Assembly (NCBI GenBank): GCA_002348265.1
Contig: DEAT01000036.1
Coordinates: forward strand, 52,868 to 85,899
Origin: Gemmatimonadales bacterium UBA2975
GTDB lineage: Bacteria > Gemmatimonadota > Gemmatimonadetes > Longimicrobiales > Gaopeijiaceae
Direction of reading: 5' to 3'
Length of the DNA: 33,032 nucleotides
Made by a program: the position numbers and the translations under genes. Below are positions 23,823-31,874 of the stretch, piece by piece (within the stretch, counting starts at the first letter, position 1; every line of letters starts with the position of its first letter). The notes under the pieces are model-generated. The model did not search any database. It was not told the DNA's origin and saw only the letters and a list, made by a program, of their open reading frames with translations.

Positions 23823-23855
23823 ATTATGGGCCAAAAAGGTTATGGTGTGTATAGT
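23823..23855. promoter_or_regulatory. Possible overlapping divergent promoters in AT-rich gap
   Basis: On the minus strand TACACA, 17 bases, then CATAAT (23851 down to 23823) matches a sigma-70 promoter at four and five of six positions and would serve the amidase. On the plus strand TATAGT at 23850-23855 is a good -10 for the DDAH-like gene, though its -35 is poor. The two overlap. Confidence 0.3.
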
Positions 23856-23905
23856 TGTTGTCAGGGATCAGTGTGTTAGCATCGTGAATTGATATAAAGT
23901 TTCCT

Positions 23906-24793
23906 ATGGTAGATATATCGGCTAGCCAAGAGTCATTTTTACAGACCGAAGTGGGTACCTTGGAGCGCGTTCTGCTTAGGCATGCCAGAGATGCGTTTGG
24001 ATCCAGTGAACTAGTCAAAGCTCAGTGGAAGGGGCTCAACTATCTGAGCGAACCAAGATTTGATGAGGCTTGCCGGGAGTATGATCAGTTTGCAGAACTG
24101 CTTGAACGACTGGGGGTGTCTATTGAGTGGATGACGGGGGGTGATTTGGGACTGGACTCCATTTATGTCCGAGATGCGTCGATCATATCGGACCGGGGTG
24201 TTATCCTGTGTGCGATGGGTAAGGGCACTCGGTCTCTCGAGCCCTATGCTCAGGGCCGTGTCTTTGAGAGACTCGGAGTCCCGGTGTATGGACAGATCGA
24301 ACGAGCGGGGACCATCGAGGGTGGTGACGTGGCCTGGCTGGATCATCGGACTCTTGCAGTGGGTAGAGGTTATCGAACTAACGAGAGTGGGATAGGTCAG
24401 CTGAGGCAATTGCTTCCAGATGTAGATATTCTGAGCGCCTCGCTGCCCCATTTCCGTGGCCCCGATGATGTTCTCCACCTGATGTCGATGCTGTCACCAC
24501 TCGATGATGACTTGCTGCTCGTTTATTCTCCCCTGATGCCTGTTCCTTTTCGTTCTCTGTTGCTTGAGCGCGGATTCTCTTTAATAGAGGTGCCAGAAGA
24601 GGAGTTCGACTCGCAGGGGTGCAACGTTCTTACCATTGCTCCTCGGCTGGCTGTTGCATGCGAAGGAAATCCGGAAACACGTAGGCGCATGGAAGCAGAG
24701 GGGGTCGAGGTTCATACCTACGTTGGACACGAGATCAGCGTTAAGGGTTGCGGTGGTCCTACCTGCCTGACCCGTCCCTTAAAACGCTCCTAA
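23906..24793 (+). CDS. Dimethylarginine dimethylaminohydrolase / amidinotransferase-fold enzyme
   Basis: A 295-aa guanidine-modifying enzyme fold that converts arginine-type guanidines (arginine, methylarginines or similar) to citrulline-type products. Catalytic positions: E138 and D141 in TIEGGDV, H191 in DVLHLMS and the Cys C287 in GCGGPTCLTRP near the C-terminus. Also D90 in IYVRDAS and the GRGYRTNESG loop. Size agrees with DDAH (about 255-290) rather than full arginine deiminase (about 410). Exact substrate cannot be read from sequence. The ATG lacks a strong Shine-Dalgarno. It is divergent from the amidase and convergent with the hexosaminidase, 16 bp apart. Confidence 0.87.
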   Translation: MVDISASQESFLQTEVGTLERVLLRHARDAFGSSELVKAQWKGLNYLSEPRFDEACREYDQFAELLERLGVSIEWMTGGDLGLDSIYVRDASIISDRGVILCAMGKGTRSLEPYAQGRVFERLGVPVYGQIERAGTIEGGDVAWLDHRTLAVGRGYRTNESGIGQLRQLLPDVDILSASLPHFRGPDDVLHLMSMLSPLDDDLLLVYSPLMPVPFRSLLLERGFSLIEVPEEEFDSQGCNVLTIAPRLAVACEGNPETRRRMEAEGVEVHTYVGHEISVKGCGGPTCLTRPLKRS

Positions 24794-24809
24794 TCTGCAA
24801 GACGAGTGT

Positions 24810-26429
24810 TTACTGGTCGGGCTCCCTATAGTTAACGCCGAGCGCGTCGAAGCGGTCCAGGTGCCACTCGATGCGTTTTAGGAAACTCGTGAAGTCCTTA
24901 GCCTCAGCCGGTGACCATACGACTTCAGCTAGAGCCAACATGCGGGGAAGTAGCATGTACTCAACGTGTTCACCGGTCTTCATATACTCCGTCCACACAT
25001 TCGCCTGCGCACCGATGATTCTATTCTTGTCGCGTTCGCGGAGTTGAGACGGTACTGGCTCGTATGAGTAGACTGTGTCCAATGGAAGAAAACCACCGAT
25101 AGCGAAGGGTTCGTTTTCTTGATCCGCGGACTGGTAGTAGTCCAAGTATAAATGGCTGTATGGGGTCATCACTACGTCGTGCCCGCGGCGAGAGGCTTCA
25201 ATGCCACCAATGGTTCCGCGCCACGACATTACAGTTGCGTTCGGAGGTAGCCCTCCTTCTATGATTTCGTCCCAACCGATCAATCTTTTCCCGTGTTCGT
25301 TCAAGAATTTGTCAATCCGTCTAATGAAGTAGCCCTGAACCTGTTCCACGTCGTTGAATCCCTCTCTCACCATAAGGTCTTGGACATACTCGCTTTCTTC
25401 CCATCGGGCTTTTGGTGCTTCGTCCCCACCGATGTGGATATAGTCACCCGGAAAAAGCTCGATTACCTCCAGTAGTACATTTTCGAGGAACTCGAATGTC
25501 TCTTCATATGGGCAGTAAATGTCCTCGAAAATACCCCACGTCATAGCGACCTCAAACGGACCTTCCGTACAGCCAAGCTTGGGGTATGCCGCTAGGGCAG
25601 CTGTGGCGTGTCCGGGCATCTCAATTTCCGGAATAATCATGATGTTTCGCGCGTGGGCGTACGCTACGATCTCCCGGATTTCCTCTTTAGTGTAGAAGCC
25701 ACCATATCGAACTCCGTCACCCTGGAACTCGTCCAATCCGTGTCCCATATGCGTCTGTTCACGGAACGCTGCAACCTCAGTCAGCTTCGGGTACTGGTCG
25801 ATTTCGATACGCCAACCTTGGTCTTCTGTGAGGTGCCAGTGGAAGCGGTTGATCTTGTACAGGGCTAAAAGGTCGATGTAGTGCTTGATGAACTCTGGGG
25901 GGAAGAAGTGTCTGGCAACGTCTAGGTGCACACCGCGATATGTAAAGCGTGGGGCATCGTCGATCTCAAGCACTGGCAGGCCAAACGAAGAAACATCTGC
26001 AGTGGTGACTGCATCCGGTGGCATGAGTTGGCTTAGTGTCTGGAGACCGTAAAAGAGGCCAGCGTGATCAGAGGCGTTGAGAGTAATTCCCTCGGTAGTC
26101 ACGCTCAGTCTATAGCTTTCAGCAGCGCCCTGGCCGTCGATGCCGACTTTAATTGCGCTGTCACTGTCTCTCGATTCCGAGAGCGCCAGTGCTCCACTCT
26201 TACGGTAGGGTGCTGCCCAGATATCAAAGACTTCCTGCGTTTTGGGGTCGTTTGGATCTGTAAGGTAGACACCAGCATCTGAATTGAGGTCTAAGGAACC
26301 GATCCCCATGATGACACTGCGAGGCATAGGTACGATCGAGTGGTCCTCTGGTATATCACAACCGCATAGGCTGGCTACTAGTCCCATTAGTATCACTCGA
26401 TGTGACCTTTCTAGGGAATCCTTTGTCAT
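24810..26429 (-). CDS. GH20 beta-N-acetylhexosaminidase lipoprotein
   Basis: A 539-aa exo-glycosidase releasing GlcNAc/GalNAc from chitin oligosaccharides, peptidoglycan or glycans. It carries a lipoprotein signal (LCGC, C24). Residues about 30-160 form the GH20b N-terminal domain. The catalytic barrel starts at YRGVHLDVARHFFPPEF, with the FHWHLTEDQGWRIEI strand and IPEIEMPGHATA. The catalytic pair is D336-E337 in HIGGDEAPK, where the Asp assists substrate acetamide catalysis. Trp residues of the -1 pocket are in VMSWRG and NVWTEYM. The ATG overlaps the stop of the upstream aldehyde dehydrogenase as ATGA, so the two are coupled. Confidence 0.95.
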   Translation of the reverse strand: MTKDSLERSHRVILMGLVASLCGCDIPEDHSIVPMPRSVIMGIGSLDLNSDAGVYLTDPNDPKTQEVFDIWAAPYRKSGALALSESRDSDSAIKVGIDGQGAAESYRLSVTTEGITLNASDHAGLFYGLQTLSQLMPPDAVTTADVSSFGLPVLEIDDAPRFTYRGVHLDVARHFFPPEFIKHYIDLLALYKINRFHWHLTEDQGWRIEIDQYPKLTEVAAFREQTHMGHGLDEFQGDGVRYGGFYTKEEIREIVAYAHARNIMIIPEIEMPGHATAALAAYPKLGCTEGPFEVAMTWGIFEDIYCPYEETFEFLENVLLEVIELFPGDYIHIGGDEAPKARWEESEYVQDLMVREGFNDVEQVQGYFIRRIDKFLNEHGKRLIGWDEIIEGGLPPNATVMSWRGTIGGIEASRRGHDVVMTPYSHLYLDYYQSADQENEPFAIGGFLPLDTVYSYEPVPSQLRERDKNRIIGAQANVWTEYMKTGEHVEYMLLPRMLALAEVVWSPAEAKDFTSFLKRIEWHLDRFDALGVNYREPDQ

Positions 26430-27784
26430 CGGATTGGCCTAGTTAGAACTCGAGTCTGTGTGAACTGGCGGTGGCCCTCTTTCGACTTGTGAAATCCGAA
26501 ACCGCTTTCTCTGGCGCCGACCCATGGTGTCCCAGGTACTCCACCTGGAGAGCGATTCACTCCGATCATACCAGCGGTTAAGCGTCGTGCAACCGATTCT
26601 GTCCGGTCTTCATCTCCACCGAACACGACAGCGCCGAGACCGAAACGCGTGTTGTTCGCTCTAGCGACGGCTTCGTCTACTGAGGCGACACGCGTGACGC
26701 ATGCTACGGGACCGAATGTCTCTACGGTACCGATCTCCATCTGCTCTGTTACTCCGGTAATTACTGCAGGCGTCACGAAGTTTTTGTGGGTTCCATCTCC
26801 TCCCGTTAGAACGGTTGCTCCGGCCATTACCGCGTCATCTATTTGGGTCAGCACGTGTTCACGCTGCTGAGCGTTGACCATGGGGCCGATATCCGATCCC
26901 TCGAGTCCGTCGCCTACCTTTAGCGCAGAAGCAAGCTGAGTGAGTGCTGATTCGAATTCGTCTGCTATCGAGTCCATTACAAAGATGCGCTCGGTGGAAA
27001 TGCATACTTGCCCACAGTTTCGGAATGAGTTGAGGGCAGCGAACTTTGCGGCACTTTCGACGTCCGCGTCCTCTAGAACTATCATCGGATCCTTCCCGCC
27101 TAGTTCTAGCACGACCCTTTTTAGGGTGCCGCTCGCCTCTCTCATTATATGCTTACCTACCTCACGTGAGCCGGTGAAGGCAATCATGTCCACGTCTGAG
27201 TGCACTAGCGCTTTGCCTTGGTCGTCGGCACCATGCACTACGATGAGGACGTCTTTGGGGAGCACCTCGTTTAAGACGTCAGCATAAGCTTGACCACAAA
27301 GGGGAGTTTCTTCTGACGGTTTAAGTACGACCGTGTTACCAGCCATTAAGGAAGGGAGCACCATCCAGTTCGGCATGGACATGGGAAAGTTCCACGGTGT
27401 GATTGCTCCTACTACTCCTAGGGGGTCGTGGTAAATCGTCGAGCGGTTCCCGCCGTGTTCTAAGATGTCAGGCTGGAGTGCATCGACTATTTCTGTGATC
27501 TCTTCTTCTAATCGTGCCCCGAGGCCGTGCGCCTCCGCTCTTGACTCTTTAAGAGGCTTTCCCTGTTCTTGAGTCATGAGTCTGGCATGTGTTTGCTCTC
27601 GCTCGGAGAAGATGGCTGCTACTTGTCCGAGGAGGTCTGCTCGCCCCCGAAGACCTAGTGCGCTCCAGCCTAGTTGTGCGTCACGAGCTCGGTCGACCGA
27701 GTCTTGGATCTTATCGGTGTGAGTGACTACAACTTCGCCCAGGACGTCTCCTGTAGCGGGATTTAGAGAGGAAAGGACGTTCAT
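26426..27784 (-). CDS. NAD(P)-dependent aldehyde dehydrogenase (succinate-semialdehyde-type)
   Basis: A 452-aa cytosolic enzyme oxidising an aldehyde to an acid. Marks: TPWNFPMSMP (substrate Asn N132), the KPSEETP cofactor region, FTGSREVGKHIM, general base E227 in LELGGKDPMI, catalytic C261 in NCGQVCISTERI, and the ETFGPVACVTRV and PFGFHKSKEGHRQF-like end. The usual GxTxxG coenzyme loop reads FTGSREVG. It is close to short SSADH/SAD-type enzymes (about 450 aa). The ATG at 27782-27784 opens MNVLSSLNPATGDVLGEV, the normal family start; a GTG at 27823 would add 13 residues. It is first in an operon with the hexosaminidase and divergent from the D-aminoacylase. Confidence 0.92.
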   Translation of the reverse strand: MNVLSSLNPATGDVLGEVVVTHTDKIQDSVDRARDAQLGWSALGLRGRADLLGQVAAIFSEREQTHARLMTQEQGKPLKESRAEAHGLGARLEEEITEIVDALQPDILEHGGNRSTIYHDPLGVVGAITPWNFPMSMPNWMVLPSLMAGNTVVLKPSEETPLCGQAYADVLNEVLPKDVLIVVHGADDQGKALVHSDVDMIAFTGSREVGKHIMREASGTLKRVVLELGGKDPMIVLEDADVESAAKFAALNSFRNCGQVCISTERIFVMDSIADEFESALTQLASALKVGDGLEGSDIGPMVNAQQREHVLTQIDDAVMAGATVLTGGDGTHKNFVTPAVITGVTEQMEIGTVETFGPVACVTRVASVDEAVARANNTRFGLGAVVFGGDEDRTESVARRLTAGMIGVNRSPGGVPGTPWVGARESGFGFHKSKEGHRQFTQTRVLTRPIR

Positions 27785-27918
27785 GGCCGAGAAAGCCTCA
27801 TGCAGAGGGGGTTGGGAGTTCACTATTGCCCGGAAGATGACCGACGGTCGAACATGAGGGCAAGTTTAGCCTGGACGGTTGACCGATATGGATGCATCGT
27901 GACGGCCAATGATTCTTT

Positions 27919-27924
27919 GGAGGG
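27919..27924 (+). promoter_or_regulatory. Ribosome binding site deciding the D-aminoacylase start
   Basis: GGAGGG seven bases before the ATG at 27932. It selects this start, which opens a signal peptide, over an in-frame ATG at 27800 that would overlap the divergent dehydrogenase. Confidence 0.7.
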
Positions 27925-27931
27925 TCTCTCT

Positions 27932-29686
27932 ATGCGCTTCGGCTTAACACGCGCCTGCGCCTGCATGGCAATGGCAGGATTTTTCGGTGTATCGCAACTC
28001 GCGGCTCAGTCCTACGATCTGCTGATCCGGGGAGGCAGGGTTCTCGATGGCACAGGAAACCCCGAGGTCGTAGCTGACATCGCCATTCGAGATGGTGTGA
28101 TTGTTGCGGTGGGGAACCTTGAAAGTGCGAGTGCCGGACGCACTATCGATGCGAACGGGATGCATGTCACGCCGGGCTTTATAGACATGCACTCGCATGC
28201 CGACCGAACACTTTATTCGGGAGATGCGAAAGATCGGGCTGCAGCGAATCTCGTCGCGCAAGGGATCACAACGATTGTAGTGGGTCCGGATGGTCGTAAC
28301 CCCGTGTGGCCGATCTCGGCCGAGATCGCCGGATACGAGAGTCTCGGTGTGGGACTGAACATTGTGCCCATGGTTGGTCATGGATCGGTTCGAGGGGAGG
28401 TTATGGGAGATGACTACGAGCGGCATGCGACGCATGAAGAGATAGAATTGATGAAAGCTCTAGTCCGCACGGGTATGGAAGAGGGAGCCTGGGGACTTGG
28501 GGCTGGTCCGGAATATCGTCCGGGACGGTTTTCGACCACGGAGGAGATCATTGCGCTCGCGAGGGTTGTCTCCGATTACGATGGCTTCTACTACGCACAC
28601 CAGCGAAGTCAGTCACCCCTTCCTCTATGGCTTACTCCGAGCATTGTCGACGAGTACACCCCGCCACCAACATGGCCTGAGGGGTGGAGACTGACAGCTA
28701 CGGATGGGATGCATGAGACGATTCGGATAGGGCGGGAGGCTGGGATTCGGGTCGTGGGAACTCACATCAAGGCAAAAGGCCCTAGGACATGGGGCCAATC
28801 TGCTATTGATGTCATGGCCATTGATCGAGCAAGGGCCGAGGGTGTTCAAGTCTACCTGGATCAGTATCCCTACGAGACCTTCGGAGGTGGATCAGTTGAA
28901 GTGATTCCGCGTTGGTACTATGCGCCCATCGGGACTGATCGTAGCGGAGGACTCGATGCGCCTGACTGGGGCAGAGAAGGGCTCCTGGTTAACTGGAATG
29001 AGAATCTTAGGGGCCACCTAAAGGACCCGGTTCTTAGCATTGAGCTTGTTACAGATGTCGAGTACATCCTCGATCTGCAGGGAGGGGCGGATCGACACAT
29101 CATCGTCATCTCTCCTCGTGACGAGTCGTTGGTCGGAAGGACGCTCGGAGATCTTGCTCGAGAAAATGGATTGAGCGCGGTGGAGCAGGTCATCCAACTA
29201 GCGCTTGATCTGGGGACGGCCACGCTTCGTTCGGGAGTCCGTTTCCGGGGCTTGGCTGGCTCCGCTGAGGATGTCGAGCGCTATATGAGGCAGGATTACA
29301 CGGCAACGTCGACTGACGGAGGGGTCGTGGCGCATGCTCGCCCTGGACAGCATCCGCGTTACTATGGCACGTATCCTCATAAGATTGCTACCTATGTGCG
29401 TGATAAGGGCACCATCACACTCCCCTTCTTTGTTCGCTCCTCAACGGGTCTGCCAGCTCAGATCGTGGGACTTAGGGACCGTGGCTATGTCCGGGAGGGC
29501 CAATTGGCCGACCTAGTTATCTTTGACTACGAGGAGGTCCAAGATCATGCTACAATCACCAACCCAGGAGGCGGAAACGACGGGATCGAATACGTCTTCG
29601 TGAATGGGGAAGCCGTGGTGGACCGCGGTTTGGTTACAGGAGCGCTACCCGGGATGGTGCTGCGAAGAGGTGGCGTTGAGGAATGA
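27932..29686 (+). CDS. Secreted D-aminoacylase-type amidohydrolase (N-acyl-D-amino-acid deacylase family)
   Basis: A 584-aa metal-dependent amidohydrolase with a signal peptide ending LAA|Q (about residue 25), so it acts in the periplasm or outside. The urease-like fold starts YDLLIRGGRVLDGTGNP and the metal-binding HxH is H87/H89 in PGFIDMHSHAD. Later marks are GTHIKAKG, the TSTDGGVVAHARPGQHPRYY segment and the family end DRGYVREGQLADLVIFD and ...YVFVNGEAVVDRG. D-aminoacylases remove acyl groups from N-acyl-D-amino acids, as arise from peptidoglycan turnover; true substrate here is unknown. Its neighbours (hexosaminidase, amidase, peptide transporter) fit cell-wall or detritus scavenging. 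Confidence 0.88.
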   Translation: MRFGLTRACACMAMAGFFGVSQLAAQSYDLLIRGGRVLDGTGNPEVVADIAIRDGVIVAVGNLESASAGRTIDANGMHVTPGFIDMHSHADRTLYSGDAKDRAAANLVAQGITTIVVGPDGRNPVWPISAEIAGYESLGVGLNIVPMVGHGSVRGEVMGDDYERHATHEEIELMKALVRTGMEEGAWGLGAGPEYRPGRFSTTEEIIALARVVSDYDGFYYAHQRSQSPLPLWLTPSIVDEYTPPPTWPEGWRLTATDGMHETIRIGREAGIRVVGTHIKAKGPRTWGQSAIDVMAIDRARAEGVQVYLDQYPYETFGGGSVEVIPRWYYAPIGTDRSGGLDAPDWGREGLLVNWNENLRGHLKDPVLSIELVTDVEYILDLQGGADRHIIVISPRDESLVGRTLGDLARENGLSAVEQVIQLALDLGTATLRSGVRFRGLAGSAEDVERYMRQDYTATSTDGGVVAHARPGQHPRYYGTYPHKIATYVRDKGTITLPFFVRSSTGLPAQIVGLRDRGYVREGQLADLVIFDYEEVQDHATITNPGGGNDGIEYVFVNGEAVVDRGLVTGALPGMVLRRGGVEE

Positions 29687-29747
29687 GTGATTGACGGGGC
29701 TGACGAGGCTATTGCGGTGACTTCAAAGCTCGAGCGTGCCATCGGAT

Positions 29748-29930
29748 CTAGAACCCTGTCCCAGTGCCGAGGTAGCGGACGATAGCTACATAGAGTCCCC
29801 CTGCGATCGCAGCTATCGCTGCGATCTTGATCAACTTCTTGAGGATGCCATAGATCATCATGGCCGCAACGATCAGGATCGGTACTAGATAGATCGGGTT
29901 GGCTACGAGGAACTGCATCACATTCTGCAT
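29748..29930 (-). CDS. Small hydrophobic membrane protein (60 aa)
   Basis: A short protein with two predicted membrane helices (about 8-27 and 35-53) separated by a KKLIK turn, opening MQNVMQFLVANPIYLVP and ending in a short polar tail. I recognise no family. AAAGAG lies four bases before the ATG. Coding is plausible because of the clean two-helix hairpin pattern with a basic inner loop, but a frame this short could be chance. It is convergent with the D-aminoacylase and points away from the POT transporter. Confidence 0.5.
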   Translation of the reverse strand: MQNVMQFLVANPIYLVPILIVAAMMIYGILKKLIKIAAIAAIAGGLYVAIVRYLGTGTGF

Positions 29931-30120
29931 TTAGCTCTTTGTCACTCTCTCAAGGGATTTCTATCCGGACATCTCCAGATCTTCCTTGAATGAAGCGCCG
30001 CTACGGCGTGGTGTCCACGGTCTCGAGGAGGTATTTCGTTCGGCACTGCAAGGCCAACGAGCGTGTCAGGGTCGTGCTAATTTGAGTGGTCGCCATGCAA
30101 CCTTAGGGAACCGATTGACT

Positions 30121-30134
30121 TGCGCCTAGGCGCA
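30121..30134. promoter_or_regulatory. 14-bp perfect palindrome upstream of POT transporter (possible operator)
   Basis: TGCGCCTAGGCGCA is self-complementary and directly follows TTGACT (30115-30120), a -35-like hexamer. It sits 78 bp before the transporter start. No good -10 lies at the correct spacing, so a promoter/operator pair is suggestive only. Confidence 0.3.
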
Positions 30135-30211
30135 TGAAGCCCGATTTCGAGTGGCTGTAGCACAGTTTAGCAAATGTATTGGTCACAAATAACGGGAGTT
30201 CGTAACCGATC

Positions 30212-31711
30212 GTGAGCACCGTAAACACCACTACGCCCTCGGGCCGAACCTTTTTCGGACACCCCAGGGGGCTGTCGACGCTCTTCTTCACGGAGATGTG
30301 GGAGCGTTTCTCGTACTACGGGATGCGCGCTCTGCTCACACTCTTCATGACGACTGCTACTATTGAGTCGAACCCGGGCATGGGCTTCGACGTCGCGACG
30401 GCCGGAGCGATATACGGGATGTATACCGCACTGGTATACATTACCGCTCTGCCTGGTGGCTGGATCGCTGACAACCTTTGGGGCCAGCGCAAAGCCATAT
30501 GGGTCGGTGGATGGATCATCGCCATAGGACATTTCACGATGGCCATCCCGACTGACTTCAGCTTCTTCTTGGGCTTGGTCTTTGTTATTTGCGGCACTGG
30601 CCTGTTAAAGCCGAATGTTTCAACCATCGTCGGTGACTTGTATCCAGACGGTGGGGCCCGGCGTGACGCGGGCTTTTCAGTGTTCTATATGGGAATCAAT
30701 CTCGGCGCATTTTTTGGCCCCCTGATCACCGGCTGGCTCGGTGAAGGGTATCATTGGCACTGGGGTTTTGGGGCCGCTGGCGTTGGCATGGTCTTAGGAC
30801 TGATCCAATTCCGTCTAGGCCAGAGACACCTAGGTGATGCTGGACATCTGCGCACCGAAAAGTCACCAGATGAAATTGCGGCTCTTTCGAAAAAGTTTTT
30901 TGGTGCTTTTTCTGTTTCGGTAGCTACCGTTGCGGTCTTTGCTTTTCTTGTGTCCAGCGGAGCGATTCCGCTCACAGTCACGCAGATCGCATCCGGGCTC
31001 GGGTACGCGGTACTGCTTCTCGTCGCTCTATATTTTATCTATCTGTGGACAGCCGGAGGACATACCGCCGAAGAGAACAAGCGGATGGCAGTCATCTTAT
31101 GGCTGTTCCTTATGATTGCGGTGTTCTGGTCAGGCTTCGAACAAGCCGGAACCTCTTTGAACCTTTTTGCTCGAGATCTGACGGATCGGACGGTCTTCGG
31201 CATTGAAATCCCAGCGTCGACCCTACAGTCGGTCAATGCGGGATTCATAATTCTATTGGCGCCACTTTTTGGGGTCCTCTGGGTCTGGCTGGACTCCCGG
31301 CAGGTGAATCCGTCGATTCCGGTTAAGGCCGGGCTCGGCTTATTTGGTTTGGCTGCGGGCTTCTTTGTACTGGCTTGGGGAGCGGCAAATGCGACGCCAG
31401 ACAATCCTGTGTCGCCGTCTTGGCTGGTTGTGACCTACTTCCTGCATACAGTAGGTGAACTGTGCATATCCCCGATCGGTCTCTCTGCGATCACAAAGCT
31501 TTCGCCGGCACGTCGTGTTGGGCAGATGATGGGGATCTGGTTTGTGGGTGCAGCACTCGGAAACCTTTTCGCAGGACTGGTCGCAGGCCAGCTCGAAAAC
31601 ATGCCACCGGCGGATCTGTTCCAGACGGTTGCAATGATCATTGGGGGTGTGGGAATCGTTGGAATGCTTGCAAGTCAGCGGGTCAAAAAAATGATGGGAT
31701 CGTGCGACTAA
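30212..31711 (+). CDS. POT/PTR2 family proton-dependent oligopeptide transporter
   Basis: A 499-aa inner-membrane symporter importing di- and tripeptides with protons. The TM1 signature ExxER is present (E28, E31, R32 in FFTEMWERFSYYGMRALL). The PTR2 signature GAFFGPLITGWLGEGYHWHW lies near TM5, and FWSGFEQAGTSLNLFA is the TM7-type element. About 14 hydrophobic segments are apparent, normal for bacterial members. The start is a GTG at 30212; GGGAG lies 13 bases upstream, rather far. It is followed after 163 bp by the cation antiporter. It would take up products of the peptidases in this window (inference). Confidence 0.93.
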   Translation: MSTVNTTTPSGRTFFGHPRGLSTLFFTEMWERFSYYGMRALLTLFMTTATIESNPGMGFDVATAGAIYGMYTALVYITALPGGWIADNLWGQRKAIWVGGWIIAIGHFTMAIPTDFSFFLGLVFVICGTGLLKPNVSTIVGDLYPDGGARRDAGFSVFYMGINLGAFFGPLITGWLGEGYHWHWGFGAAGVGMVLGLIQFRLGQRHLGDAGHLRTEKSPDEIAALSKKFFGAFSVSVATVAVFAFLVSSGAIPLTVTQIASGLGYAVLLLVALYFIYLWTAGGHTAEENKRMAVILWLFLMIAVFWSGFEQAGTSLNLFARDLTDRTVFGIEIPASTLQSVNAGFIILLAPLFGVLWVWLDSRQVNPSIPVKAGLGLFGLAAGFFVLAWGAANATPDNPVSPSWLVVTYFLHTVGELCISPIGLSAITKLSPARRVGQMMGIWFVGAALGNLFAGLVAGQLENMPPADLFQTVAMIIGGVGIVGMLASQRVKKMMGSCD

Positions 31712-31874
31712 AGAGCCGCTTCAGAGTGAGAGACGGATCGTTGATGCCTGACTGGATTGGGTGCCTGTGTGGCGAGACGTTGGGATTCATGAGTCTGGTT
31801 TTGACTTATGAAGCCCGGGCGTTGACGCTTGGCCCACGGCAGTTTGCGAAGGCAGTTAAGCAGGGGTCGGTCCT

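Noticed and set aside
24011..24478. 155-codon minus-strand frame in the DDAH-like gene
   Set aside because: Antisense to the EGGD and HLMS catalytic segments; no independent support.
24782..24811. Inverted repeat AAACGCTC/GAGTGTTT between convergent genes, considered as terminator
   Set aside because: The loop is 14 bases, one pair is G-U and there is no T-run; too weak to list.
27800..27931. Upstream extension of the D-aminoacylase from an earlier ATG
   Set aside because: It would precede the signal peptide and approach the divergent dehydrogenase; the ATG at 27932 has a strong ribosome site.
27944..28435. 163-codon minus-strand frame in the D-aminoacylase
   Set aside because: Antisense to the metal-binding HxH segment of a clear amidohydrolase.
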